Assembly (NCBI GenBank): GCA_046330225.1
Contig: JAXLTD010000006.1
Span: 124,001-188,000 of the forward strand
Direction: 5' to 3'
DNA from: CANJIV01 sp046330225
GTDB lineage: Bacteria > Actinomycetota > Thermoleophilia > Solirubrobacterales > Solirubrobacteraceae
Length of the DNA: 64,000 nt
The notes under the pieces are model-generated. The model had not been told where the DNA came from, made no database searches, and was given only the letters and a program-made list of their open reading frames with translations. Position numbers and translations under genes: made by a program. Below, piece by piece: positions 25,853 through 34,140 of this stretch. Each line of letters begins with the position of its first letter. Positions within the stretch are counted from its first letter, which is position 1.

Positions 25853-26476
25853 ATGAGCTTTCGCCTACGGCTGCCCATTGCCGTGGCGGGCGCGGCAGCG
25901 CTGCTGCACGCCCTCACGGCATCCGCCCTCGCTGTTGCCACGAGCACCGGCCCTGCGCCGGCGCCCGGACACGGCGAAAGCACGCCGCTGGACCTGGAGT
26001 CGGCGCCACAGAAGGCCTCGTCGGCGGGCGTCGGCGGCGGGACCCTCGTGCGCACGATCGTCGGCCTGGCGATCGTGATCGCGGTCATCTACGGCGTCGC
26101 CTGGATCCTGAAGCGCGTCAAGTCCTCCAAGGAGGAGAAGGCCACCGGGAGCGGCTTGGAGCCGATTGCGACCGTCCCCCTGGGCACCGGCGCGGCGCTG
26201 CACCTCGTGCGGGTGGGCTTCGACGTCGTGCTCGTCGGCGTGGCCGACCACGTCGTGACGCCGATCCGCTCCTACACGCCGGGCGAGGCGCGGGCCAAGG
26301 GCCTGCTGCCGGAGCCCGTCCCGGTCACGGCCGCGAGCCGCAACGGCGCCAGCCCCGGCACGACGATCGTCAAGCGCCCGGCCGCCGCGAACGGCTCGGC
26401 CGCCGGCATGTCGGGCGCCCAGCGCTGGATGGGCTACTTCGTGGAGGAGCTGCGGCGCCGGACGGTGCGCAAATGA
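25853..26476 (+). CDS. fliO: FliO, flagellar export-gate assembly protein
   Basis: A 207-residue protein. A signal-like first segment (LPIAVAGAAALLHALTASAL) is followed by a membrane helix (TIVGLAIVIAVIYGVAWIL), a basic stretch and a small cytoplasmic domain (IATVPLGTGAALHLVRVGF, VVLVGVADHVVTPI) typical of FliO. FliO helps FliP assemble. It is first in the fliO-fliP-fliQ-fliR order and overlaps fliP by four bases. Confidence 0.85.
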   Translation: MSFRLRLPIAVAGAAALLHALTASALAVATSTGPAPAPGHGESTPLDLESAPQKASSAGVGGGTLVRTIVGLAIVIAVIYGVAWILKRVKSSKEEKATGSGLEPIATVPLGTGAALHLVRVGFDVVLVGVADHVVTPIRSYTPGEARAKGLLPEPVPVTAASRNGASPGTTIVKRPAAANGSAAGMSGAQRWMGYFVEELRRRTVRK

Positions 26477-27111
26477 CGATCGACGGCGGCAATGCGGTCC
26501 AGATCCTGCTGCTGATCGCGGCGCTGACCCTGATCCCCGCGATCCTGTTCACGGTCACCGGGTTCACCCGCATTCTCATCGTCCTCGGGTTCGTCCGGAC
26601 CGGCCTCGGGACCCCGACGGCCCCGCCGAACCAGGTCCTGGTCGGGATCGCCCTGTTCCTGACCCTCTTCGTGATGGCGCCGACGTTCAACGCGATCAAG
26701 AAGGAGGCCATCGACCCGCTCGTCAGCAAGGAGATCACCCAGGCCCAGGCGATCAAGCGCGGCTCGATCCCCCTGCGCCAGTTCATGTTCTCCCAGACGA
26801 AGACGTCGGACCTCGCGCTCTTCGTGAAGCTCTCCGGAATCAAGACCCCCAAGACGCGCGCGGGGGTGCCGACCTACGTGCTGATCCCCGCGTTCATCAT
26901 CTCGGGGCTCAAGATCGCGTTCGAGATCGGCTTCTTGATCTTCCTGCCGTTCCTCGTGATCGACCTCATCGTCTCGTCGACGCTGATGTCCATGGGGATG
27001 ATGATGCTGCCCCCGGTCTTCATCTCCCTGCCGTTCAAGATCCTGCTGTTCGTCCTCGTGGACGGCTGGGACCTGATCACGAGCTCCCTCGTCAAGTCGT
27101 TCAACGGGTGA
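26473..27111 (+). CDS. fliP: FliP, flagellar type III export gate protein
   Basis: A 212-residue FliP with four membrane segments. Conserved stretches are LLIAALTLIPAILFTVTGF, GFVRTGLGTPTAPPNQVL and MSMGMMMLPPVFISLPFK. With FliQ and FliR it forms the helical export gate. Unlike enteric FliP it has no long cleavable signal sequence and starts directly before the first helix. Confidence 0.95.
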   Translation: MTIDGGNAVQILLLIAALTLIPAILFTVTGFTRILIVLGFVRTGLGTPTAPPNQVLVGIALFLTLFVMAPTFNAIKKEAIDPLVSKEITQAQAIKRGSIPLRQFMFSQTKTSDLALFVKLSGIKTPKTRAGVPTYVLIPAFIISGLKIAFEIGFLIFLPFLVIDLIVSSTLMSMGMMMLPPVFISLPFKILLFVLVDGWDLITSSLVKSFNG

Positions 27112-27121
27112 GGAGGCCCGC

Positions 27122-27391
27122 ATGGATCAGGACTCCGTCATGAACCTCAGCTCCCAGGCGATGGAGATCGCGTTCAAGGTCGCGCTCCCCATCCTCCTGG
27201 TCGGCCTCGTCGTGGGCCTGGTGATCTCGATCTTCCAGGCCGTCACGCAGATCCAGGAGATGACGCTGTCGTTCATCCCGAAGATCCTCGCGATGGGCGC
27301 GGTGCTGATCATCGCGGGGCCGTGGATGCTCAACCAGATGCTCGACTACACGGCCGAGCTGTGGACCTCGATTCCGCAGTGGGTCGGCTAG
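27122..27391 (+). CDS. fliQ: FliQ, flagellar type III export gate protein
   Basis: An 89-residue protein with two membrane helices (VALPILLVGLVVGLVISIF and ILAMGAVLIIAGPWMLNQML) joined by the conserved QAVTQIQEMTLSFIPK loop. Four copies join the FliP-FliR gate in known systems. AGGAGG at 27111-27116 is a strong ribosome binding site six bases before the ATG. Confidence 0.95.
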   Translation: MDQDSVMNLSSQAMEIAFKVALPILLVGLVVGLVISIFQAVTQIQEMTLSFIPKILAMGAVLIIAGPWMLNQMLDYTAELWTSIPQWVG

Positions 27392-27395
27392 CGCG

Positions 27396-28175
27396 GTGAA
27401 CGAGCTCCTGCGGCTGGCCAGTGCCGAGCAGGTCGCCGGGTTCCTCTGCGTCCTGACGCGCATCGCGCCGCTCTTCCTCGTGGCGCCGATGTTCTCGTCG
27501 CGGATGATGCCCGCCCGCGTGCGGGTGATCTGCGCGGTGGCGCTGACCATGGGGATCGCCCCCGTCGTGACGCGCGGCCAGCACGTGCCGCTCGACCTGA
27601 TCCCGCTGCTCGGGACGCTCGCCAAGGAGGCGCTGGTCGGGCTGGCCTTCGGGTTCTCGATCGCCGTGCTCTTCGCTGCGGTCTCGGCCGCCGGCTCGAT
27701 CCTCGACACGCTCATGGGCTTCTCGTTCGGCTCGCTCCTGGACCCGCTCACCGGCAACCAGGGCACCGTGCTCCAGCAGGTCTACGCGATGGTCGGCATC
27801 GCGATCTTCATCGTGATCGGCGGCGACGCCTGGGTCATCGAAGGCCTCGACAAGACCTTCGACGTCATCCCGCTGACCGGCACGCCGCAGCTGGGCTCGC
27901 TCGTCGCCGGAACCGTGGAGGCCTTCTCGACGATCTTCGTCTCGGCGCTCGAGGTCGCCGCCCCGGTCCTGCTCGCCCTGCTCATCACCGACGCGGCCTT
28001 CGGCGTCGTCTCGCGGGTCGTGCCGCAGCTCAACATCTTCGCGGTCGGGTTCCCGGCCAAGATCCTCGTCGGGCTCATCTTCGTCGGCCTCTCGCTCCCG
28101 TTCGTCGGCGGCTGGGTCGCGGACGAGCTCCAGCAGTCCGTCAGCGACGGGCTCCAGACCCTCCAGCTCGCGTAG
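27396..28175 (+). CDS. fliR: FliR, flagellar type III export gate protein
   Basis: A 259-residue FliR with about six membrane segments (for example IAPLFLVAPMFSSRMMPARV and LVGLAFGFSIAVLFAAVSAAG). It completes the export gate and contacts FlhB. It starts with GTG 27396 four bases after fliQ. It is a separate gene, not fused to flhB. Confidence 0.93.
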   Translation: MNELLRLASAEQVAGFLCVLTRIAPLFLVAPMFSSRMMPARVRVICAVALTMGIAPVVTRGQHVPLDLIPLLGTLAKEALVGLAFGFSIAVLFAAVSAAGSILDTLMGFSFGSLLDPLTGNQGTVLQQVYAMVGIAIFIVIGGDAWVIEGLDKTFDVIPLTGTPQLGSLVAGTVEAFSTIFVSALEVAAPVLLALLITDAAFGVVSRVVPQLNIFAVGFPAKILVGLIFVGLSLPFVGGWVADELQQSVSDGLQTLQLA

Positions 28176-28185
28176 GCGCCCGGCC

Positions 28186-29250
28186 ATGGCGAACGACAAG
28201 AGCGAGAAGGCGACACCCAAGCGCAAGGCGGACGCCCGCAAGAAGGGCCAGGTCGCCAAGTCCGCCGACGCGAACGGGGCCGCCGTGCTCCTCGCCTCGC
28301 TCCTGGCGCTCTCCGCCTTCGGGCCCGCGATCGTCGAGCAGGCCCAGGGGGCGATGGTGCAGTCGTTCGCGCTCATCAGCACCCCGGACGTCGTCAGCCT
28401 CGAGGGACTCGGCGGGCTGCTGTCGAGCGCAGGCAGCGCCATCCTGTTCGGGGTCGCCCCGGTCGCCGCCGCCTGCCTGATCGCCGGCGTGGCGGCCAAC
28501 CTCGTGCAGGTCGGGTGGAAGCCGTCCTTCGAGGCGATCAAGCCCGACCCGAAGAAGATCGACCCGGTCGCCGGGGCGAAGAACGTGTTCGGCGTCCACG
28601 CGATCGTCGAGACCGTCAAGAGCCTGGCGAAGATCGCCGTGGTCGGCGCCGCGGCGGCGTCGGTGCTGATCCCCCGCCTGGAGGACGTCCTCGGGCTCGT
28701 CGGGGCGACGCCGGCGGTCATCGCGGCGATGCTGACCTCCACGATCTTCGACATCGCCCAGCGGGCGGGCATCGCCTACCTCGTCATCGCCGCGCTCGAC
28801 TACGCCTGGCAGCGCCACCGGCACGAGAAGCAGCTCATGATGGACCCGCACGAGGTCAAGGAGGAGCACAAGGAGAACCAGCTCCCGCCCGAGGTCCGGG
28901 GCGCGCTGCGCCGGCGCCAGATGGCCGCCGCCCAGGCCCGCATGATGGCCGCGGTTCCCGACGCCGACGTCGTGGTCACGAACCCGACCCACTTCGCGGT
29001 CGCCCTGCGCTACGACCCCGGCCAGCCCGCGCCCGAGGTGGTCGCGAAGGGCCAGGACCTCGTCGCCCGCCGCATCCGCGAGATCGCCGCCGAGCACGAC
29101 GTGCCGATCGTCTCGGACCCGCCGCTGGCCCGCGGGCTGCACGCCGCCGTCGAGGTCGGGCGCATCATTCCCGAGGAGCTCTACCACGCGGTCGCGCAGG
29201 TCCTCGCCTACGTCTACCGCGCCGCTGCGCGCCGGAGGGCCGCGGTGTGA
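28186..29250 (+). CDS. flhB: FlhB, export switch protein
   Basis: A 354-residue FlhB. It starts with the typical basic segment (SEKATPKRKADARKKGQVAK), has four membrane helices and ends in the cytoplasmic switch domain with the self-cleavage motif Asn266-Pro-Thr-His269 (VVTNPTHFAVAL). Cleavage lets FliK change export from rod/hook to filament proteins. Its stop overlaps the flhA GTG. A C-terminal-only paralogue lies at 54943. Confidence 0.95.
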   Translation: MANDKSEKATPKRKADARKKGQVAKSADANGAAVLLASLLALSAFGPAIVEQAQGAMVQSFALISTPDVVSLEGLGGLLSSAGSAILFGVAPVAAACLIAGVAANLVQVGWKPSFEAIKPDPKKIDPVAGAKNVFGVHAIVETVKSLAKIAVVGAAAASVLIPRLEDVLGLVGATPAVIAAMLTSTIFDIAQRAGIAYLVIAALDYAWQRHRHEKQLMMDPHEVKEEHKENQLPPEVRGALRRRQMAAAQARMMAAVPDADVVVTNPTHFAVALRYDPGQPAPEVVAKGQDLVARRIREIAAEHDVPIVSDPPLARGLHAAVEVGRIIPEELYHAVAQVLAYVYRAAARRRAAV

Positions 29251-31304
29251 GCGCCGTCAAGCGCGTCCTGCAGCACGCCGACCTGCTCGCCGCCGGCGCG
29301 GTGGTGCTCGTCGTCGTGATGATGATCATCCCGCTGCCCCACGCGGTCGTCGACTTCGCCATCACGCTGAACATCTCGGCCGCGCTGGCGATCGTGGTGG
29401 CGACGATGTACCTCACGCGGGCGCTGGACTTCTCGTCCTTCCCGAGCCTGCTGCTCCTCACCACGCTGTTCCGGCTCGCGATCAACGTCGCGGTCACCCG
29501 CCTGATCCTGCTCGAAGGCGACGCCGGCAACGTCGTGAAGTCGTTCGGGCAGTTCGTGGTCGGCGGCAACGTGATCGTCGGCCTGGTGATCTTCTTCGTG
29601 CTGGTGATCATCCAGTTCGTCGTCGTGACGAACGGCGCCGGACGCGTGGCCGAGGTCGGGGCGCGGTTCACCCTCGACGCGATGCCCGGCAAGCAGATGG
29701 CGATCGACGCCGATCTCAACGCCGGGCAGATCACCGACGAGGAGGCCCGCCGCCGCCGCGAGGAGATCTCGCAGGAGGCCGACTTCTACGGCTCGATGGA
29801 CGGCGCCTCGAAGTTCGTCAAGGGCGACGCCATCGCGGCCGTCCTGATCGTGATCATCAACCTCGTCGGCGGGATCATGGTCGGCGTCCTGCAGCAGAAG
29901 ATGCCGTTCAGCGAGGCGATCCAGCACTTCTCGCTGCTCACCGTCGGCGATGGCCTCGCGGCCCAGATCCCGGCGCTCCTCATCTCGGTCGCGATGGGCA
30001 TCATCGTCACGCGGGCCGCGTCCGACAAGGACCTCGGCACCGACATCGCCGGCCAGATCCTCAAGCAGGACCGGGCGCCGCTCGTGGCCGGCGGCGTGAT
30101 CTGCGCCTTCGGGCTCGTGCCCGGGATGCCGAAGATCCCCTTCTTCCTGGTCGGCGCCGGCTTCCTCGCCATCGGCTGGGCGCTGCGCAAGGGCAGCATT
30201 CCGGGCTTCGGGAGCCAGCCCGAGCCCGAGCCGGAGGCGGCGCTGCCTGAGCTTCCCGCGCCGCGGGAGCAGGCCATCGAGGCGCTGCCCGTCGACCCGC
30301 TCGAGCTGTCGATCGGCTTTGGCCTCGTCCCGCTCGTCGACGAGCGCGCCGGCGGCAGCCTCCTGGCCCGCGTCGGGGTCATCCGGCGCCAGATCGCCTC
30401 CGAGCTCGGCGTCGTCATCCCGCCGGTCCGGATCCACGACGACATCAGCCTCGACTCGCACGAGTACATGCTCAAGGTGCGCGGCTCCGAGGTCGCGCGC
30501 AGCCGGGTCATGGCCGGGCACCTCCTCGCGATGGACGCCGGCGAGGCGATCGGCGAGGTGCCGGGCGTCCCCACCGCCGAGCCGGCCTTCGGCCTCCCGG
30601 CGGTCTGGATCGACGAGCACGGGCGGGCCGACGCCGAGGCGCGCGGCTACACCGTCGTCGACAACGAGTCGGTGATCGTCACCCACCTCACCGAGCAGAT
30701 CCGCCAGCACGCCGACGAGCTCCTCACCCGCCAGGACGTCAAGCAGCTCCTCGAGAAGCTCAAGGAGACCAACGCCGCCGTCGTCGAGGAGGTCGTGCCC
30801 GACGTGGTCTCGCTCGGCGAGCTGCAGCGCGTGCTGCAGGGGCTCCTCCACGAGGGCGTTCCGATCCGCGACCTCGGCGTCATCGTGGAGGCCGTCGGGG
30901 ACAAGGCGCGGGTGACCCGCGACCCGAGCCTCCTGGCCGAGTACGCCCGCCAGGCGCTCGGTCGCACGATCACGGCCTCTCACCTGGACCCGGAGATGCG
31001 CCTGCGGGCGATCTCCCTCGACCCCGGGGTCGAGCAGGAGGTGGCCGAGTCGATCGCCCAGACCTCTGACGGCGAGTACCTCGCCATGGAGCCCGCGCGC
31101 GCCCACGACCTCGTGTCGGCGCTGCGGGTCCAGACCGACGACGCGGTCGCCCGCGGCAGCCGCCCCGTCCTCATCTGCTCGGCCCGGGTCCGCCGCCACC
31201 TGCGCCGGCTCGTCGAGCAGTCCCTGCCCCAGCTTCCTGTCTGTTCCTACAACGAAATCGCGCCCGGGATCCGGGTCGAGACGATTGGAGTGGTTAACCC
31301 CTGA
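29247..31304 (+). CDS. flhA: FlhA, flagellar export gate and substrate-docking protein
   Basis: A 685-residue FlhA. The N-terminal half has about eight membrane helices and the conserved loop with FTLDAMPGKQMAIDADLNAG. The C-terminal half is the nonameric docking domain for chaperone-substrate pairs. GTG 29247 overlaps the flhB stop; the longer open frame upstream is a shadow of flhB. It is the largest export-gate component and the entry point for FlgN-bound and FliS-bound cargo. Confidence 0.95.
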   Translation: MSAVKRVLQHADLLAAGAVVLVVVMMIIPLPHAVVDFAITLNISAALAIVVATMYLTRALDFSSFPSLLLLTTLFRLAINVAVTRLILLEGDAGNVVKSFGQFVVGGNVIVGLVIFFVLVIIQFVVVTNGAGRVAEVGARFTLDAMPGKQMAIDADLNAGQITDEEARRRREEISQEADFYGSMDGASKFVKGDAIAAVLIVIINLVGGIMVGVLQQKMPFSEAIQHFSLLTVGDGLAAQIPALLISVAMGIIVTRAASDKDLGTDIAGQILKQDRAPLVAGGVICAFGLVPGMPKIPFFLVGAGFLAIGWALRKGSIPGFGSQPEPEPEAALPELPAPREQAIEALPVDPLELSIGFGLVPLVDERAGGSLLARVGVIRRQIASELGVVIPPVRIHDDISLDSHEYMLKVRGSEVARSRVMAGHLLAMDAGEAIGEVPGVPTAEPAFGLPAVWIDEHGRADAEARGYTVVDNESVIVTHLTEQIRQHADELLTRQDVKQLLEKLKETNAAVVEEVVPDVVSLGELQRVLQGLLHEGVPIRDLGVIVEAVGDKARVTRDPSLLAEYARQALGRTITASHLDPEMRLRAISLDPGVEQEVAESIAQTSDGEYLAMEPARAHDLVSALRVQTDDAVARGSRPVLICSARVRRHLRRLVEQSLPQLPVCSYNEIAPGIRVETIGVVNP

Positions 31305-32950
31305 TGCGCTTCCCCTCCCGCAACGGCCATCCGCAGCCGCCCGCCGGCGACGACGTGCACGAGGCGGCCGTCGCGCTCGGCATGCCGATCGCGGCGCTCC
31401 CCGACGCCACCCTTCCGGACGGCGAGCCCCCCGCGCCTGCGCTCGTCCAGCGGCGGCCGGGCATCCACACCTACCGCGGCCGCACGCTGGACGAGCTGCT
31501 GCCGCGCATCCGCACCGAGCTCGGCCCCGACGCCGTCGTGCTCCGCGAGCGCGAGGGCCTGATGGGCGGCGTCGGAGGCTTCTTCCAGAAGCGATTCGTG
31601 GAGGTCGAGGCCGTCGCCGGCGGCATGGCAGCCTTCGACGCGCTCGACGGCGGCCCGGCCGATCCGGCACCCGCCGGCGGCGAGCCGCGCCGGGTGGGGC
31701 CGGAGGCCTACGCCGCGGCGCCCGGCGCCTCGCTCCTGGAGGACGCGGCGCCGTTCCTGGCCCACCTCGACGAGGCGCGCCGGACCCCCGACTCGCTGCC
31801 GCCCGAGCTCGAGCGCGAGGCGATGCCCGGCCTGGCGGCCGCCGAGACGCGCGCCGCGCTCGAAGCCGCCGACTACGCACCTGGCGCCCGTGCCGGCTCC
31901 GCGTTCGCGCCGGCTCCGGCCCCCGCCTACCCCTTCGCCGACGACATCGCGCCGCGGCCGGCCGGCCCGCCCGCGATGCCGGTCGAGCCCGACGAGTGGG
32001 AGGACATCTTCGACGAGGCCGAGGACGACGAGCTCGACCTCGAGGACGACATCGCCGTGGCGATGCACGAGGAGATCGGCGCCGAGCTCGGCGAGCCGCC
32101 GGCCCGAGGCGGGGAGGCGGACGCCGACGCCGGCGCACCGGCGGCCGAGGACTCCCCTGCGGCAGCCGCCGCGCCCCCGGCGCCTGAGCTCCCGGCGCCC
32201 GCGCGGCGGGCGCTCAAGCTGCTGGTCGCGAGCGGGATCAGCGAGGCGATGGCAGCCGACGTCGTCGGCGAGGCCGTCGCCCACCGGCTCCCCTTCGCCC
32301 CCCGCCGGCGGCTCAAGGGGGTGGTCCGCGAGGCGCTCGCGGCGCGCCTGCCAGTGGCCGGCCCCGCCGGGCCGGGGCCGCGCGTGGTGGCGTTCGTCGG
32401 GACGAGCGGGGCGGGCCGGTCCCACGCTGCCGCCCGCCTCGCCGCCGCCTACGCGCAGGCCAGCGACCTGCCCGTCGCCTGCGTTGCGCTCGCGCCCCGG
32501 GACGGCGGCGCCGGGCTCGCCACCGCGCTCCGCGGCACCGGGGTTTCGCCGGTGATCGCCGGCAGCGCCGCCGAGGCGCGAATCATGCTCGGCGACCTCC
32601 CCGCGAACGCGGTGGTGGTGATCGACGCCCCCGCGTTCCGCCCGCGCGACCCGGAGGCGACCCGGGCGCTCGGGGACGAGCTCGCGCAGCTCGGCGTGAC
32701 CGAGCGCCATCTCGTCGTGCCCGTCACCCTCAGCGCCCGCTCGGTGCGGGAGCTCGTCGCCGGCGCGGCCCCGCTCGGGCCGACCGCGCTGGCGCTCACC
32801 CGCACCGACGAGACCGAGTACCTCGGCGCCGGCCTCGAGCTCGCGGCGGCGACCGGGACGCCGGTGAGCTGGATCGCCTGGGGCGCCGACGCCCCCGGCG
32901 GGCTGGAGCCGGCCACCCCCGACGGCCTCGCGGCCATGGTGCTCCCATGA
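31304..32950 (+). CDS. flhF: FlhF-like protein with degenerate GTPase motifs
   Basis: A 548-residue protein. The N-terminal B domain is recognisable (YRGRTLDELLPRIRTELGPD). An acidic, Ala/Pro-rich linker of about 200 residues follows, then an SRP-GTPase-like NG domain. The P-loop at 366-373 is GTSGAGRS, with Arg372 in place of the catalytic Lys. The DTAG-type motif is replaced by IDAPAF, and TKxD reads TRTDE. GTP hydrolysis is therefore doubtful. FlhF sets the number and place of flagella in polar bacteria. Position after flhA is classical, but no FlhG follows; a PilZ gene does. Confidence 0.82.
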   Translation: MRFPSRNGHPQPPAGDDVHEAAVALGMPIAALPDATLPDGEPPAPALVQRRPGIHTYRGRTLDELLPRIRTELGPDAVVLREREGLMGGVGGFFQKRFVEVEAVAGGMAAFDALDGGPADPAPAGGEPRRVGPEAYAAAPGASLLEDAAPFLAHLDEARRTPDSLPPELEREAMPGLAAAETRAALEAADYAPGARAGSAFAPAPAPAYPFADDIAPRPAGPPAMPVEPDEWEDIFDEAEDDELDLEDDIAVAMHEEIGAELGEPPARGGEADADAGAPAAEDSPAAAAAPPAPELPAPARRALKLLVASGISEAMAADVVGEAVAHRLPFAPRRRLKGVVREALAARLPVAGPAGPGPRVVAFVGTSGAGRSHAAARLAAAYAQASDLPVACVALAPRDGGAGLATALRGTGVSPVIAGSAAEARIMLGDLPANAVVVIDAPAFRPRDPEATRALGDELAQLGVTERHLVVPVTLSARSVRELVAGAAPLGPTALALTRTDETEYLGAGLELAAATGTPVSWIAWGADAPGGLEPATPDGLAAMVLP

Positions 32951-33543
32951 TCAAGCGACCCGAGCCCCGCCAGCAGGTGATCCTCCAGGCCCCGGAGATC
33001 GGCCGCCTCGGCGCCCGCGTGGAGGAGGCCGACGAGACCCACATCACCCTGGCGCTCTTCACGGACGCCGACAGTCAGGTGGAGCTGGCCGACGTGACCG
33101 TCGAGTTCACCTCGCCGCGCGGCCTGCTGCGGCTGCGCGGGCGGGCCCGGAAGGCCAAGCATGACACCGTGCGGCTCGACATCGAGGGCGAGGCCGAGCT
33201 GAGCCAGCGGCGCGGCTACGCGCGCGTCGATGCCGTGCGCCCCGTGTCGGTGATGCTGGGCGACGAGATCGACGGGATCTCCACCTACACGCTGAACCTG
33301 TCGGGAGGCGGAGTGCTGCTCGCCGGCCCCGACACGCTCGCGGTCGGCGACACGGTCTGGCTGAGCCTGCGGCTGCTCGAGGGGGCGCCCGCGGTCGAGG
33401 CCCAGGCCCGGGTGGTCCGCGACACCAACGAGGGATTCAAGGGTGTCGAGATCGAGCGGATCGCCCCGCGCGACCGCGAGCTGATCGTCCGGTTCGTCTT
33501 CGACCGCCAGCGCCACGCGCGCCAGATGACGCGGGACGGGTAG
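32947..33543 (+). CDS. PilZ domain protein, YcgR-like c-di-GMP effector
   Basis: A 198-residue protein with an N-terminal YcgR-N-like beta domain and a C-terminal PilZ domain. Both c-di-GMP binding motifs are intact: RRGYAR (RxxxR type) and NLSGGG (N/DxSxxG type). In other bacteria such proteins bind the stator or switch and slow swimming when c-di-GMP is high. It is translationally coupled to flhF. It is the receiver expected for the HD-GYP and GGDEF-EAL proteins of the window. Confidence 0.9.
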   Translation: MIKRPEPRQQVILQAPEIGRLGARVEEADETHITLALFTDADSQVELADVTVEFTSPRGLLRLRGRARKAKHDTVRLDIEGEAELSQRRGYARVDAVRPVSVMLGDEIDGISTYTLNLSGGGVLLAGPDTLAVGDTVWLSLRLLEGAPAVEAQARVVRDTNEGFKGVEIERIAPRDRELIVRFVFDRQRHARQMTRDG

Positions 33544-33547
33544 CGCC

Positions 33548-33946
33548 ATGGCGAAGGAGAAGGCCGGCAACGCCAAGGGCAAGGGCAAGGACGCTGGGAA
33601 GAAGGGCAAGGGCAAGGACTCCGGCAAGAAGGGCAGGAAGGGCGATTCCGCGCTCGTCACCCACCCCCGGGCGGCGCTGCAGATCCGCAAGGCGAAGGGC
33701 TGGGGCGGCCTGTCCGGGTTCCTGCTCGTCTTCGTCCTCTCGCTCCAGGCGGGCGCGCCGGTCTTCGACGCGATGTGGCGGGCGATCCTCGGCGGGATCG
33801 TCGGGCTGCTCGTCGGCTGGACCGTCGCCGTCGTGGCCTGGCGCCACTTCACGTCCGCCGAGCTGCGCATGGCGGAGAAGGCGGCGCTCGCCGCCGCCGA
33901 GGCCCGGCAGGCACAGGCCGGCGCTGAAGCCGAGGCCGGGCGATGA
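33548..33946 (+). CDS. small membrane protein with Lys/Gly-rich N terminus, function unknown
   Basis: A 132-residue protein. The first 33 residues are almost only Lys, Gly, Ala, Asp and Ser (GKGKGKDAGKKGKGKDSG). Two hydrophobic segments follow (GLSGFLLVFVLSLQAGAPVF and ILGGIVGLLVGWTVAVVAW), then an Ala/Glu-rich helix. It lies five bases after the PilZ gene and is coupled to the next ORF, so it belongs to the flagellar operon. I do not recognise the family. Confidence 0.7.
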   Translation: MAKEKAGNAKGKGKDAGKKGKGKDSGKKGRKGDSALVTHPRAALQIRKAKGWGGLSGFLLVFVLSLQAGAPVFDAMWRAILGGIVGLLVGWTVAVVAWRHFTSAELRMAEKAALAAAEARQAQAGAEAEAGR

Positions 33947-34140
33947 GCGACCCGCTCCACCCCGTCGACCCAGCGCCCCGCGCCGGCACGCCGCCAATCC
34001 CGAGGCTCCCGCGGGTGACCCGCGACGACCGCGAGCACCCCGAGGACACGCGCAAGCGCCGGCGCGAGGAGCGCCGCCCCGCGCCGCGGCCGTCGCCTGC
34101 CGCCCCCGACGCCGAAGGGCACATCGATGTCGAGGCCTGA
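33943..34140 (+). CDS. 65-residue Pro/Arg-rich protein, function unknown
   Basis: A short ORF overlapping the preceding gene by four bases (ATGA) and the following glycosyltransferase gene by 14 bases. Its composition is Pro, Arg, Asp and Glu (RKRRREERRPAPRPSP) and it is probably unstructured. The tight overlaps on both sides suggest real, coupled translation; no homologue is recognised. Confidence 0.5.
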   Translation: MSDPLHPVDPAPRAGTPPIPRLPRVTRDDREHPEDTRKRRREERRPAPRPSPAAPDAEGHIDVEA

